From: Rhodocollybia butyracea | Lineage: Eukaryota > Basidiomycota > Agaricomycetes > Agaricales > Omphalotaceae | Length of the DNA stretch: 64,000 bases | Direction of reading: 5' to 3' | Assembly: GCA_015501585.1 (NCBI GenBank) | Contig: JADNRY010000017.1 | Span: forward strand, 453,887 to 517,886 | Part shown: piece by piece, positions 34,059-45,056 of the stretch | Position numbering within the stretch: position 1 is the first letter of the stretch | Layout of the letters: every line of letters begins with the position of its first letter | Made by a program: the position numbers and the translations under genes | The notes under the pieces: generated by a model | What the model was told of the DNA's origin: nothing | The model's database searches: none | What the model saw: the letters and a program-made list of their open reading frames with translations, nothing else

Positions 34059-35478
34059 TCAGGATGAAACCTGCTGTGACTGAGCTTGTTGACTGAGTGC
34101 AAGACTGAGTGTGGGAATTTCTTCAAGGTGGAAGCTTTGGTCATATGTGTTTTGTGTTTGAAGCAAGATGAAGATGGCGACAGGGTTCAGGATCTAGCAT
34201 TGAGGTACAGCAATATCAGCAGGCCTACAGCTTTAGAATGATAGGAGGGACCTCACAGCAGCAAATAGATAAAGTTGAGCTCCGAGAGTTCTAACAAAGT
34301 AAATGGCTGATGCAAGTGGTGCATTCACATTCAAAGCACTAATTATTACAGCAAATAGCTGAGAACTTTTGCTCAGGAGGAACAGGTTATGCTTCACAAA
34401 ATACGCACGTAACGCACCTGGACTAACATGTAAATTGCACCAGACTCTACAAGAAGAAGAAGAATTTGTTCGCCTTTAGTTTTCTTTCTTCTAATAGAAA
34501 TTGAATTCATGGATTTATGATGAAACCTATAATTTATGAAATCAGATATAGAGATCAGGCACAGACAGAAGATGGTGATCAGTGCTCACCAGGCTCGAAA
34601 AGCTATTGAACATGTTGCTATCATATTTACAGATAATGACAGGAGAATAACGACCCAATCAAGACTTATAGTCTGAATAAGTTGGTCGGAAACAGCCAAA
34701 AACCCTTCGATATCAATGGCAATACCATCAGCCAACCAAGCAGCTAACATTATATCTCCTTGAGCTCATGTATAACAATGGCCACAGGCTGAGATCAGTC
34801 ATACCTATATCTGCAAGCATGAGCAGAAACAAAGTCCATTTCACTTTTGTGTTGTCTATCCACACTGCCCAAGCTCTCCACACAATCACAGTATCAGCAA
34901 TGACAAGTTGCTTCACAGAATTAGGTCAATTGGTGTTAGAATGTAAGTATGAGGTCTAAAACTCACTGTAACATTGCTTGACCAGGCACACACATTTTTA
35001 TAGACTGTTGCCTGTGACTTTGCTTTGACTGCTACTATTTGTTCCACAATTCCCCCTGGTAAAGTCACTACAGATCCATATTTGACAAACTCAAGTGTCT
35101 CTGACACAGATATCACAAGGTATATCAGCATCAGGATAAAATTGACAAGGAGTACACAAATCATTGCTTTCTTTGCATTCCCAATACTGCCTTCTGTTCT
35201 GCATAGTCAATGTATTCAGAATTGTTGTTTTGTTAAGATATCTGAAATATGATTAAGTATATGAGAACTCACTTGAAGTAAATGTAAAGACTGATACAAT
35301 ATGCCAAAGAGTATATCCCTAATAGAAAATACAATAAAAATTGAGAATTGTTTTATCTCAAAATGATAATCAGTCTAGTGTATCTACCTAATAAAGTGAA
35401 CAGAAATATGCTTGAGGCCACATTGATAAAAAACCCAAGTCCGGCGGATGACAATTCCTCTACTTCTTCTGGAGTCAT
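34059..35478 (-). CDS. Multi-pass membrane protein, agaricomycete seven-helix-like family (copy A)
   Basis: The first exon starts MTPEEVEELSSAGLGFFINV, a membrane segment. Further exons give GIYSLAYCISLYIYFK, KKAMICVLLVNFILMLIYLV, a loop with VTLPGGIVEQIVA, then QLVIADTVIVWRAWAVW, KWTLFLLMLADI, SLDWVVILLSLSVNMIATC and RRKKTKGEQILLLLVESGAI. The tail has AIFILLQTQNTYDQSFHLEE and ends SQQVSS. The IADTVIVWRAWAVW motif is shared with a large family of uncharacterised basidiomycete membrane proteins with about seven helices, sometimes likened to receptors. All splice sites are GT-AG and the frame is open throughout. A paralogue (49572-51004) keeps the same exon plan. Function unknown. Confidence 0.72.
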
Positions 35479-37259
35479 GACTGTGACTTCAGACTGGTGT
35501 AAGTTGATGGGGAGATTTAGGAATGAGCTGTTGGAGAATAAAATAGAATGCGATATTACCACTTGGGATAATATGTAGCACAATAACAGAATAGAGGTAA
35601 AAGCACAATGTATTCTGTTTGCCCTCTACAGTACAGAGAGAGGGGCAATCGGATAAGGTCACAGCATACATCTAGCTACTGCTTATATACTGGTAATGGG
35701 GGTGATAGGAAATAAGTATGTGTAAGTGCATGTCAATAATGAGTGTGAGATAACTATGAACTTGATCAATCATAAGCAACCAGAAACACTGATAATATAT
35801 CAGCAAAGTTATTAATACCTACAGGTTGAGAATTTATAATCCCTCGCTATTATCAAAGGGTAAAATATTATTACTGTTGTTAATATCAAGGCTACAGTGT
35901 GAGGCGCTCTTAATTTTCTATCCTAAGTCCCTTTATAGTGGTCATTGTGCTCAAGTTTCCCTCTTGTATTTGTGAGCTAAAAATTTACGCGTCACTTACA
36001 GTTACATAATTAATAAACACCGGAGTTCCTAATAACAAGGTTGATTATATTCGGGCTGGTAGATAGATGCAAGGAATTATAAATTACTGATCCATTGTTA
36101 TATCAACGGAAAATATATAAAATCTGTGTTCTACGCTCTCATAAGAATGATACTGATATCTGGTGATATCCAACATGAGCGAGCTTAAGTAAGTAAATGT
36201 GTTAAGATTACAGGGGTCCTATCCACTCCATCCTAGTAGTACTAGTATCGTTTAAGTACAAGCATTTCAATAAGTCCATAAGTCCATAAGTTTATAGATG
36301 AACTAATACTTACTCCCCTAGGGATCTCCACCGTAACCGTAAGATACGGCTACACAGTTACAGCCAAGTTACAGCTATATAGGTACCCCTGTAGGGGCGG
36401 AATCTGGCACTCATCTCTATCCTGGTGAGTTCAAAAACAATTAAATCAATGGTTTTTGCTTCATGAATATTGGCTACACTGCCAACCTAGTGACCATCGG
36501 ATTTCCACTGCCCGTCCCTGTCATCACATCACCAGAAAACGTTCACCGGAAATATGGTGGTCCAACAACTCAGCATATTTCCACTGACTAGCTTGTGGAA
36601 ATCAATGAGCTGGGATATCGAAAAAGATGCCCTTGAATAAAGAGCAACACAGCAAAATTGAACCCGTAACCTCAGGGAAAGAAAGTCACCCGTACGATGG
36701 GCACAAATTACCACTAAGCCAAGTAGCCCTTCCCGTCTATCATTGCTACCTGTTCATATTCAGGAAATTTTATTAGTGCTCATACACGCACGGATTCTCG
36801 TCGTGTCATGAACGGTTGAACGATTTGTGTATAGAGTCCGGAAGGCTCTTATGTAAAAATGAATAAAATTTTACTGATGTACATATACTAAATGAAAAAA
36901 AAATAGCTACAATCCCTTATAAAGGATGATAAGCTACTTCGCAAAGTAGCGAGAAGTGGGAGACTATGATTCAGAGGTTAGTGAGGCCACCAGACCGCAC
37001 ATTAGGAATGCCAGTAAGCGATCAGTGGAAAAACGGGGACTTGTTGGACCACTAGATTTCCGGTGGAGTAGGTTCGTCGATCCACCGATCCGTGGTTCAC
37101 CAGAAATCCACTGGTGCGTTGGCAGTGTATACCGTACCGTATAGACCAATTTTGACCAATTTTACGGTGGAGATCCTCATACTCCCCTTGATGCCCAATC
37201 TTTTCCCACCACAGCTAAGGAACGGTTTCATGCACGCATGATCTGTATTTATAGTACAT
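35479..37259. other. Repeat-poor intergenic stretch with a tRNA-like sequence
   Basis: AT-rich DNA with no supported gene. The only recognisable object is the tRNA-like sequence near 36653-36729, listed separately. Small ORFs here have no motifs. Confidence 0.4.
36653..36729 (-). repeat. tRNA-like sequence (decayed tRNA or tRNA-derived SINE head)
   Basis: On the minus strand the sequence reads GGGCTACTTGGCTTAGTGGT, which holds an A-box-like TGGCTTAGTGG. About 45 bases later comes GGGTTCAATTTTG, a B-box-like element. The spacing suits a pol III internal promoter. The 3' acceptor strand and T-stem do not pair well, so this is not a normal tRNA. Confidence 0.4.
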
Positions 37260-37440
37260 AGTAGCAAAATGAAACACATCTACATTGCTTGCAGTGCAAG
37301 CACACAAGTTTCATTCGCTATTGTGTATTGAAGCGTTGAACGCCCACTGGTCAATGTGATTCATGTATTCAACAAGCTGACAACCAGCCGGACCTTCTCA
37401 CCAAGCCCCTCCACAGGAGCCTTCATTAGAAATGGAACAG
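37260..37440 (+). pseudogene. Fragment of copia reverse transcriptase/RNase H C-terminus
   Basis: In one frame KMKHIYIACS resembles the RTKHIDI motif at the end of copia RNase H. About 100 bases on, QQADNQPDLLTKPLHRSLH matches the ADLLTKPL signature that closes copia polyproteins. The two parts are in different frames and a stop follows at once, so this is a relic. No adjacent LTR could be delimited. Confidence 0.55.
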
Positions 37441-38479
37441 CAAATCAAACTCAAAGCGAGTCAAGGTAGTGTTTTCTCTCCGTACCAGTTGCATTCCACT
37501 TTGATGGAGATGGCCTTCCCAAAAGGTAGCGGCTAGAGTTTATCAGAAGTTCGGAAACTTGAGCTTGTCATTGTTTACATATTGTTCTTCCTTCTGAAGT
37601 GCTATGTCTATATATGTTTGTAACGGTCAGGTCGGGCATTTGATAACAAAGGACCCTAACGCATTGTAAAGGATACATCGGGGTTAGTCTCCTAGGCAGA
37701 CTCGTAATACGCTGACAATCCGTACGGATGTGCCATGTATATAGATATCATTCGAGGTTAAGGAATCTGAAGACACCTTTTAGTAGTGATAACATAGCAT
37801 ATATTGGATGAATTGAAGACATCTTGAGCTGTACGTGTGACGGTATCTCTCCTGCGGGATCCAAAATTAAATTGAGGCGAGGTCACCGCGAAACCAAAGT
37901 CTATTTCGTTTTGTCAATCCAAAGATTCCAAACAGAAACATTGTTGGTATCCGTGTGTGTCGTGGATACCAATGGGGCACCGCCGAAAGATTTGTCCGTT
38001 GTTGGGAAGGTTTTTTGAGGCAAGTATCTTCATCACATCAATAGGTTAATCAGGCTTTGCGTGTTTGTTGGATGATAGATGAGATAGTTCTGGACAAACG
38101 CCACACCGAATCCGACAACACTCCGACAACACCCTCAGAAACTCCAGTTACTCGTCGGTTTACTCGATGTCTACTTGTTTTGTTTTCGCCTCAACGGTAG
38201 TTCGATGCTCCAATCTCCCGTCCTTTTGTTTCCGATCCACCAACTATCCCCAGTGGCTTTTCACCTGCTGTGGGAGACCGATTTATCTTCAATCAAAGTG
38301 CGCAAGTTGACTATCCTATTCTTTTGTTGTTTTATCAGTCATTGCGCATCCTTCTAGTTGTTCGACCAGAGAGCTCAGAGCTGGGAATTGCAAAAAGTGG
38401 CGGCGCCATAAGGAACATCGTGTTCAGCAACGCACTGAACAGACGTAACACGTAGATGCACATGAGGCGAGAAGTATTG
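37441..38479. other. Accessory intergenic DNA with a dispersed repeat
   Basis: No supported gene. Bases about 38215-38300 (around CACCTGCTGTGGGAGACCGA) resemble 51885-51965 (around CACCCGCTGCGGGAGACTGA). A short block near 37505 (GGAGATGGCCTTCC, then AGCGGCTAGAG) resembles 51642-51672. These look like pieces of one unidentified repeat family. Confidence 0.4.
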
Positions 38480-39300
38480 ACCATGTGCGAAGAATTTTGG
38501 AGGAGTATATGATAGCGGTATAGAATCATGTTTAAACTGAGTACATACCTAGTTTCGGTATCGGGAAAATACAGAGGGTGCTTCCAGTAGTTCCAATGAG
38601 TCCTTCTGGGCTGAGATCAGCTGAGAAACTCCAGCAAAATCAAAGTCCCTGAAGATCGGCGGCATAAAATGTAGTTGAACCATGATTGTGTTGAGCGTGC
38701 AGGCCCGGGTGTTGTCAGGGTTGTGTTGAATCTGTACGCGGGTGCGCTTGACTGGCCTCGTCAAGGAAACTGTGTGGATCCAGGGCTGTCCGCAATAAAA
38801 CATCATCCTGTAGGCAGTTGTTGACGAATAGAGTGGGTCGAGTTTTGTTGGTACTTGTATCCAGCGTTTCTGCGATACGAGTGGAAGATGGAGGCGCTGT
38901 TTATGCTCTCGGGATCCAGAGAAATGACTCAAACAGTCTGGCCAATGGCCTGAGTTTGATAATCATCCCCCGTAAAAAAAGAATTCGAACCGAAATTCAA
39001 ACATACCAAAAAATGGTGTCCTCTGTCGACCCTCTGGGACCTTACCTCGACTCGTAGTGTCCACAACTGGAACCTTTGCGATGCTCAGCGCTAATACCAT
39101 ACTGCCCATAGCCTTCCGAAAATCCAGCTTAAAATACACCAACTCGTTTGTCGTCGCGCTAACAATACCGTTCTTTCCGGGTGGTACTTTCCATTCAGTG
39201 ACATGCCGGATGTCTTCTGGATGAACTTGAAGAAGTGCATGGCTGCCAATTTGCTGGACGGATAGGGTGCGAGCGGAAGAGCAAAGAGGAAGCTGGTGTC
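38480..39300 (-). pseudogene. Partial, decayed duplicate of RSE1
   Basis: The minus strand retains RSE1 pieces in order: [57 protein letters not shown], then VQIQHNPDN and FMPPIFRDFDFA. Frames are broken and segments are missing relative to the parent at about 27940-28900. The copy ends abruptly at about 39300, where sequence equivalent to the unknown serine-rich gene begins. Confidence 0.8.
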
Positions 39301-40640
39301 TTGGGCGCTTGTTTTTTCCTAGGCGTTCGGGATCCTTTCCAAGTTTCTCGAACAAAATCTGGAGATGTCTTTCATAATAATAACCCGTCACAGTATCTCT
39401 CGTTGGATGACTTACAGCAACTCGGAGTTCTCTCTCGATCCCCAAACATGGCTCCGTCTACATATGCTTCTCTCCTTTCTTCATCCCCAAATAAGTACCA
39501 CTTGTTACTCTCACAACTACCCGACATCCCCGGGACGTCTTGACCCTCTTATGCATCAACGAGCCTATAGACAATTAAAATTTCCGAAAAGAAATGGAAC
39601 TAGCTCTTGAGTCGCACATGAACTAAGTATCTCGCCTTTGAATATACCTTGACCAGTAACTTGGCTTACTATCTTCTTCTCATTGCTGATCCGTTGGCCA
39701 TCGTACTCGCACAGCAATTGCAACTGGGTTTGCTTTTACCGAGGCTGTTGTAGATGCCATCCGAGAGGCACCAAAATTCCCCATAGTCCTTGGTCCACCT
39801 TGATTCCCTTGGTAATTGGAGAATGCTCACTGAGCCACTATAGCATTACGCTCAAGGGACAATCTAATCTTCACTGTGCGGGGAGTCGAGCGCAGTTCTG
39901 GAAATCTACGGCTCAAGATGGAGTAGACATGGAGATATCATCACGCCCCCTACATCTAATCTGCGGTGCAGGAGGTACTTTCGTTACAACAACAAAAGGC
40001 TGTTGATTCTGCCGTCAAAATCGAGGAGTGGAGAGCTTCCTCTTCAAATTACCATCGTGAAACAGTCTCGAATGGATGATAGCATTGGGCGAAACAGAAC
40101 TGACAGTCACTGCTAGTATTATAACTAATGTGACTAGTTCCTAGATAACCATTCCGGCCTCGCTGACTTTTCCTACAGGCATCGATCGTATTCTCCATCT
40201 CGGAGGGTTTATTGCCAAGGGTACTAATTCTATGTCTGGTACCAACGACAGAAGCAAGCGAAATCATCTTGCCCCTTCCTCAACTGTCTATTCTCCTCTG
40301 ACTGCTGGTCGCCTTATAATTCTGCTACGGCTACCTCGACTATTTCAAGCATTGAAAATATGCAAGCAACAATTTCAATACAGAAGTTGTCCTGCAGTCC
40401 CTGGAGATGATTCAACACTATTCAAGATGCTCGTCCCCCCACGGTAGCAACTACTTCCGTAACACCCTCGCATTCAGACGTCGATTTTGTCTGTGTCTAT
40501 TCCGACTTGCTCAGGAACGACCTCCAAAACAATGGAACTCTATCCTCAGGAATCTCAATCTCGCGTCCAAAATGTTGAGGCTAGAACCGCCCCCATTACT
40601 ATTAGGAGTCCCGCTTCTCGGGCCCGTTGCCGGTATAAGG
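39301..40640 (+). pseudogene. Decayed duplicate of the serine-rich unknown gene (copy 2)
   Basis: Bases from GGGCGCTTGTTTTTTCCTAG onwards follow the parent at 30750-32470. Recognisable blocks are SLDDLQQLG-like coding (SLDDLQQLGVLSRSPNMAPS), CCCCATAGTCCTTGGTCCAC, AGAGCTTCCTCTTC and the ATCAATCTCGCG-type end of the second exon. Numerous indels and stops interrupt the frame. It is fused to an RSE1 fragment lacking the 5' half of that gene. Confidence 0.75.
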
Positions 40641-40649
40641 GGAGGTATT

Positions 40650-40983
40650 TCTCCGCTCTGATAGTTTTTCCTTTCTTTATCTTATAGGCAAATACTTTAC
40701 CTTCGTCGCTTGATCTTTACTTACTCGCCTCATTGAAAGGCCGCCTCGGGAGGCGGCATCGATACTTTATTTATATTCCGATACTTTTCTTTATTCCCCT
40801 CAGTCGTTGTACACTCGTGTACTACTGAGGGTAAGCTTATTCGTCTATTTACTTGTGTTCTTCGTACTGATATTCACTTATAGTTTAGATTACTCACTGA
40901 GTTCACAGGTACTTATATTTCACAATGCAGAGTTGTTGTACACTCATGTACTACTGAGGTTTAGATTACTTACTGAGTTCACA
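40650..40983 (+). mobile_element. 5' LTR (3' part) of the Ty1/copia element
   Basis: Ends TTCACA at 40983, directly before a primer-binding-site-like sequence. Inside are two hairpins whose arms are CCTCAG/CTGAGG or close variants (40796-40830 and about 40933-40960), matching the layout of the solo LTR at 33.5-33.9 kb. The upstream boundary is unclear because it abuts the decayed gene copy. Confidence 0.6.
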
Positions 40984-40998
40984 GGTTATGGGCCCCGC
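40984..40998 (+). other. Putative retrotransposon primer-binding site
   Basis: GGTTATGGGCCCCGC follows the LTR end directly. Its complement contains GGGCCCATAACC, with CAT in the middle, as expected if a Met tRNA primes from its anticodon arm (the half-tRNA mode known in some fungal copia elements). Inference from sequence only. Confidence 0.4.
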
Positions 40999-41073
40999 CT
41001 TCCACTGAACTTACAGAAAACACAAACTGCTTGAAATTTATCAACTCAAATAAAATTACCACTGAACCCAGAT

Positions 41074-43180
41074 ATGGCAAGTAACGGAGTGATTCCACCT
41101 CCTATACCAGAGATCCCCGAAGACCAGAAGTTTGACGGGGGAGTACGACTTGCATGGGCACCAATAGAAAGAAAAATCAAAAATGCCCTAAAAGGACAAG
41201 GTCTCATTGGGTATGTAGACGGTACTATCCCACGACCCCCTATAATCCCTGCTCCAAACCCTCCTGATCCTACTGCGCCTGTACCTCCTCCTACTCCTGT
41301 ATACTCGTTGATTCCATCTCGCGAGGAATGGACATTCCGGAATGACCGCATGAAAGGGCTTATGGAAGCGTATGTATCAGACCTTCCATCTCTAGTCCCT
41401 ACCGTCGACAAGATGAACGCATGCGAGGTTCTGGAAGCTCTTACCAAAGAATTTGGCCAGACTGACAAGATAAAAAAGGTCCACTCCATGCATTGACTTC
41501 GAACTCATACTTTCTGCGATAACGAGGATATTGACACCTTCAAAACCTTCCGCGAGTTGAGGAAGGAAGCGATTGACGTGGGAAATGAAGTGCCGGATGA
41601 TGTCTTCAAAGACTTGGTTGTTGCTGCTTTCCCTACTGCAACTTTTGACACCATACTCCAAAACATCACTGCGAACCCCATAGCCTTCGCAAGTTCATCC
41701 TTGGTTATCCAGCAGATCTCCTACCAATATTCTCAAGTGAAGAACTGACCAGATAGTGCAGTGTCTGGTGATAGACTACCCCAGGGAAACCTCATTACTG
41801 CACTTCAGACCCGTATCGAACAGCTTGAATGTGAGTGCAGGGGAAGCAACATTCCGAGATCAAATGGAAAGAAGTGCACCAATCCAAATTGTCTATGGAC
41901 TGGTCACCTTGCCGAGGAATGCTTCCGAAGGGGAGAAGGAAAAGAAGGTCAATACCCATCATGGTGGAAAGGGGAGAAGGATACCAATACACCTCTAGCA
42001 ATCTTGAGTTTGAGTCCTGCTCCAGCTGTGAACTTGGCTGTGGTTGTTGGGGAGCTGACCCAGCACTACGCCCAGGCCTTGTTAGCATCTGAGAGTGGAA
42101 TAGAAGGAGAAACTTACGCTGATTCAGGCGCAAGTGACCATTTCTTTTGTCACTGCTCAGACTTCCTCACCTATATGCCTTGCTCACGGTTAGGTGGATT
42201 GTCGGAGAAGTCGACTAGCCTTGCTATTGTAGGGACAGGAAAAGCTCAGAAAACTTTCTTACACAAAGGAAATATGGTCACCATTACCTTCAAGGAAGCA
42301 CTCCATACTCCAACAGTTTCCTCTGACCTGGTATCCATCTCCAAACTCAATACTAAAGGTGTAACAATTATCTTCAGAAATGGGGTAGCCAAGTTTTACT
42401 CACCTCAGGGCGTTCACTTCTTGACTGGTCTTGGGGCCGGAGGACTATACCACTTGCCAGAGCAGGTTAGTTCTGCTTTGATCATTCGATCCCAAACTCT
42501 GAACAAACCCGTGGATCTTCAAGGGTGGCACAAGTGCTTTGGCCACGCCAGTATCACACAGATCCAGTTGGTGATAGCAAAAGGATTGCTTGATGGTCTT
42601 AACATTGTAGGGAGATGGAAAGATGAACAACCCAAATGCGATCCATGCCACATCAGTCAAGCTAAGCGTCGCCCATTTGATGGGCATAACAATGGAGAAC
42701 AAAGACTGCTGGAGCGGGTCCATATTGACCTGACTGGACCAATGAGAACAAGGGGAGGGTTTTATTACTCCATGCCCATCATTGATGGGTGGTCCGGGAT
42801 GGCAAGGGACTTCTACTTGGCAAATAAGGAATTGACCACAACACTTGCTGCTTTGGTGAAGTACAAGGCCTTGGCAGAGAAGGAGACTGGGGAGAAGTTG
42901 CTGTATGTGAGGGTGGATGGAGGAAAAGAATTCAGGAGTGATTTGTGGCAAAGGTGGGCCGATGAAAATGGAGTTAAACTTGAAGTTATCCCTGCATACT
43001 TGTCAGCTGCCAATGGTCTTGTCGAACAAAAACACAGCACTACCTTTGCTCATGTTCAAACTATCCTTTATGAATCAGGTCTCTCGCCTCATCTCTAGAC
43101 GTACACCTGCACATACATTGTCTATACGGAAAACCATGTCCTAACTGCTCGTATTGGACAGCAAATACCTGCTGATAGGG
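41074..43180 (+). pseudogene. Ty1/copia gag-pol, truncated after integrase and carrying stops
   Basis: One frame runs from MASNGVIPPPIPEIPED through gag. A zinc knuckle CTNPNCLWTGHLAEEC follows, then the aspartic protease YADSGASDHFF, the GAG-pre-integrase segment (WHKCFGHAS, CDPCHISQAKRRPF), and integrase with the catalytic acids in VHIDLTGP, VRVDGGKEF and NGLVEQKHST. In-frame stops are at 41494 (TGA), 41746 (TGA) and 43096 (TAG). After the TAG a few more integrase-like residues (TENHVLTARIGQQIPADR) are readable, then the element is cut at about 43180. Reverse transcriptase and RNase H are missing. The element cannot be autonomous. Confidence 0.88.
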
Positions 43181-43462
43181 TTTTAAAGTGCAGTGCGGTT
43201 TGGTTTTGTCAGCCATTTTGGGCAAACCAATAACTGCACCGGTGGTATATTTTTTAAATTTCAGCAAACCTTGCACTGAACTGATAAGAACCGCCTCACT
43301 GGTGCCAGTTCAGTGCAGTTATGCGGTTTTGAACCAGTTTGGCAATAACCTGGTGCAAACTGGTGCAGAACTGGTGAAAACAGCGGTTATACCAGTTTCA
43401 AAACATCATAAACCCTGTAGTGTTGCCTAATAGAATAATCTCTACTTATGAACAGTGTATAA
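43181..43462. repeat. hAT-like subterminal repeats flanking the Harbinger insertion
   Basis: The segment is packed with variants of GTGCAGTGCGGTTTGG and AACTGGTGCA. A related inverted set (CCGCAAACCGCTGCACCGCT) appears at about 45175-45205 beyond the Harbinger element. Such clusters resemble subterminal motifs of hAT transposons. The element ends and an 8-base duplication could not be fixed. Confidence 0.35.
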
Positions 43463-43592
43463 GGGTCCGTTTGATAGTTCCCACCAATCGGTTCCCACCA
43501 TGGAAAGTGGGAATTGGATGACGGTCCACTAGCAGCATGCCGATTGTAAATAGACTGTGTTTTGTCTTCCCAATCGATTATCTTTGATCTCT

Positions 43593-44491
43593 ATGCCCCC
43601 AATTGCACCCCAGGCAGTAGTTGCAGCCGTTAATGAGTGGATACAGGCTGCTATTGAAATCACACACCTTGTAACCTTCGTAGCAACCCTGTATGCATCT
43701 GGACAATATTGGAGACAGACTTACCATACATCAAGGCTCTCTGGTCGAGACTGGGTCAATGAGCTAATCTATGGCCATCTGGATTAGATTTACACTGAGC
43801 TTGGTGTCCGGCTTCATGTATTCATATCACTGGTAATTGAACTACGCCAGATGGGATACAGAGATGGCCGAGATGTTATGGTTGAGGAGCAGCTTGCTAT
43901 ATTTTTATATGCATCAGTAACAGGGCTTAGTGTTTGTCACCTGGGGGAGCGGTTTCAAAGGTCTAATGACACAATTGCAAAGTGAGTTTTGGTCTATCTT
44001 ATTATGGCCTACAACTTAGTTTGAAATGTAGGTACTTCCGTCTCATATGTGATGCTCTCTCATCACCAGCTTTTTATAATGAATATGTTTCCCTTCCAAG
44101 CACTGAAGATCCACCTGCACAATATCTGTACAACAATCCAAAACTATGGCCCTACCTTAAGGGCTGTCTTGGTGCTATGGATGGATCACATATTGCCTGT
44201 ACCCCATCAGCAGAGGATTGTGCCAATGCCTGGAACCGCAAGGGTTTTCTCTCACAGAATGTACTTGCAGTTTGTAGCTTCAGTATGCGATTCCTTTATC
44301 TGCTTCCTGGCTGGGAAGGATCAGTGACAGATGCATTCTTGCTTTCTGATGCTCGTTTCACTGATCTCTGCATTCCCAAAGGGTATTTTTACCTTGGGGA
44401 TGCAGGCTTTCCTCTCTGTGAAGCTGTTCTTGTCCACTATCATGGTGTTAGGTATCACTTGAATGAATGGGCCAAAGGAAGTTCCAAGTAA
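43593..44491 (+). pseudogene. PIF/Harbinger DDE transposase, interrupted and C-terminally truncated
   Basis: Reading starts MPPIAPQAVVAAVNEW, passes a TAG stop at 43785, continues LGVRLHVFISLVIELRQMGY, then a GT-AG intron (43982-44031) leads to YFRLICDALSS. The DDE_Tnp_4 core shows GCLGAMDGSHIACTPS with the first Asp, NRKGFLSQNVLAVCSF, and PGWEGSVTDAFLLSDARF with the second acid region, then GYFYLGDAGFPL. It stops at EWAKGSSK, before the segment that normally holds the third catalytic Glu. With one stop and a missing catalytic residue it should be inactive. Confidence 0.85.
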
Positions 44492-44754
44492 GTAATTGGA
44501 CCACCAGCAATGATTCTCATGTTCAGATAAGCTGCGGCCTCTTTGTACACAGCAGATTTGAACTTATGGCCATCTCCAGCGGCACTGAGATGTGGCTTTA
44601 GAACAGAAATGAGCGCCGGAACACACTGAAGTGTCCACTTGGCATTTTTGTCTTTGACATCAGCAGCCTCTGGGTTTTTGTACTTGTGCTCAGAGGTGCG
44701 GGTAATATGCAGATCATGGGTATACCCAATTCCCTTGTTTTTGGTTCTGCCCAT
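44455..44754 (-). CDS. Myb/SANT-like DNA-binding protein of the Harbinger element (truncated)
   Basis: Starts MGRTKNKGIGYTHDLHITR and contains NAKWTLQCVPALISVLKPHL then GDGHKFKSAVYKEAAAYLN, which resembles the Myb/SANT-like domain encoded by the second gene of PIF/Harbinger elements and needed with the transposase for end binding. The reading frame then runs into the reverse of the transposase gene at RIIAGGPITY, so the C-terminal half is lost. Probably non-functional, but no internal stop is seen. Confidence 0.6.
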   Translation of the reverse strand: MGRTKNKGIGYTHDLHITRTSEHKYKNPEAADVKDKNAKWTLQCVPALISVLKPHLSAAGDGHKFKSAVYKEAAAYLNMRIIAGGPITYLELPLAHSFK

Positions 44755-44923
44755 GAGGAGACGATGGGGGAAGAAAAGTAAGTAAAGTACAATTAACTAT
44801 GATAAAAACATGTATATTGTGCGTGTGCTAGGCCACTGGACCGTCATCCGATTCCCACTTTCCACGGTGGGAACCAATTGGCAGGAACTATCAAATGGAC
44901 CCTAAAGGTATTCTTACATTAGT

Positions 44924-45056
44924 ATAAAGTAAATTTGATGCAGTCATCAAGATTTTGATTGTATACAGCTTACAGGTGCCCAAATCAAATGTGGCACATG
45001 GGCGCCTGTGAGCTGTATACAATTAAAAATTTGATTACCAGATCACATCTACTTTA
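44924..45056. repeat. Foldback element of about 130 bases
   Basis: Left arm TAAAGTAAATTTGATG...TTGTATACAGCTTACAGGTG and right arm CGCCTGTGAGCTGTATACAA...CATCTACTTTA are reverse complements over about 58 bases with scattered mismatches, around a loop of roughly 15 bases. No coding potential. It is consistent with a tiny foldback MITE next to the Harbinger element. Confidence 0.7.

Larger units (their letters stand above)
43463..44902. mobile_element. PIF/Harbinger DNA transposon, 1440 bp, TAA target duplication
   Basis: Terminal inverted repeats of about 70 bases run from 43463 (GGGTCCGTTTGATAGTTCCC) and inward from 44902 (GGGTCCATTTGATAGTTCCT on the inverted strand), with few mismatches. TAA flanks both sides (43460-43462, 44903-44905), the 3-base duplication typical of PIF/Harbinger. 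It carries the two usual genes of this superfamily, a DDE transposase on plus and a Myb/SANT-like protein on minus, in convergent arrangement. Both are damaged (see below), so the copy is not autonomous. Confidence 0.93.
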
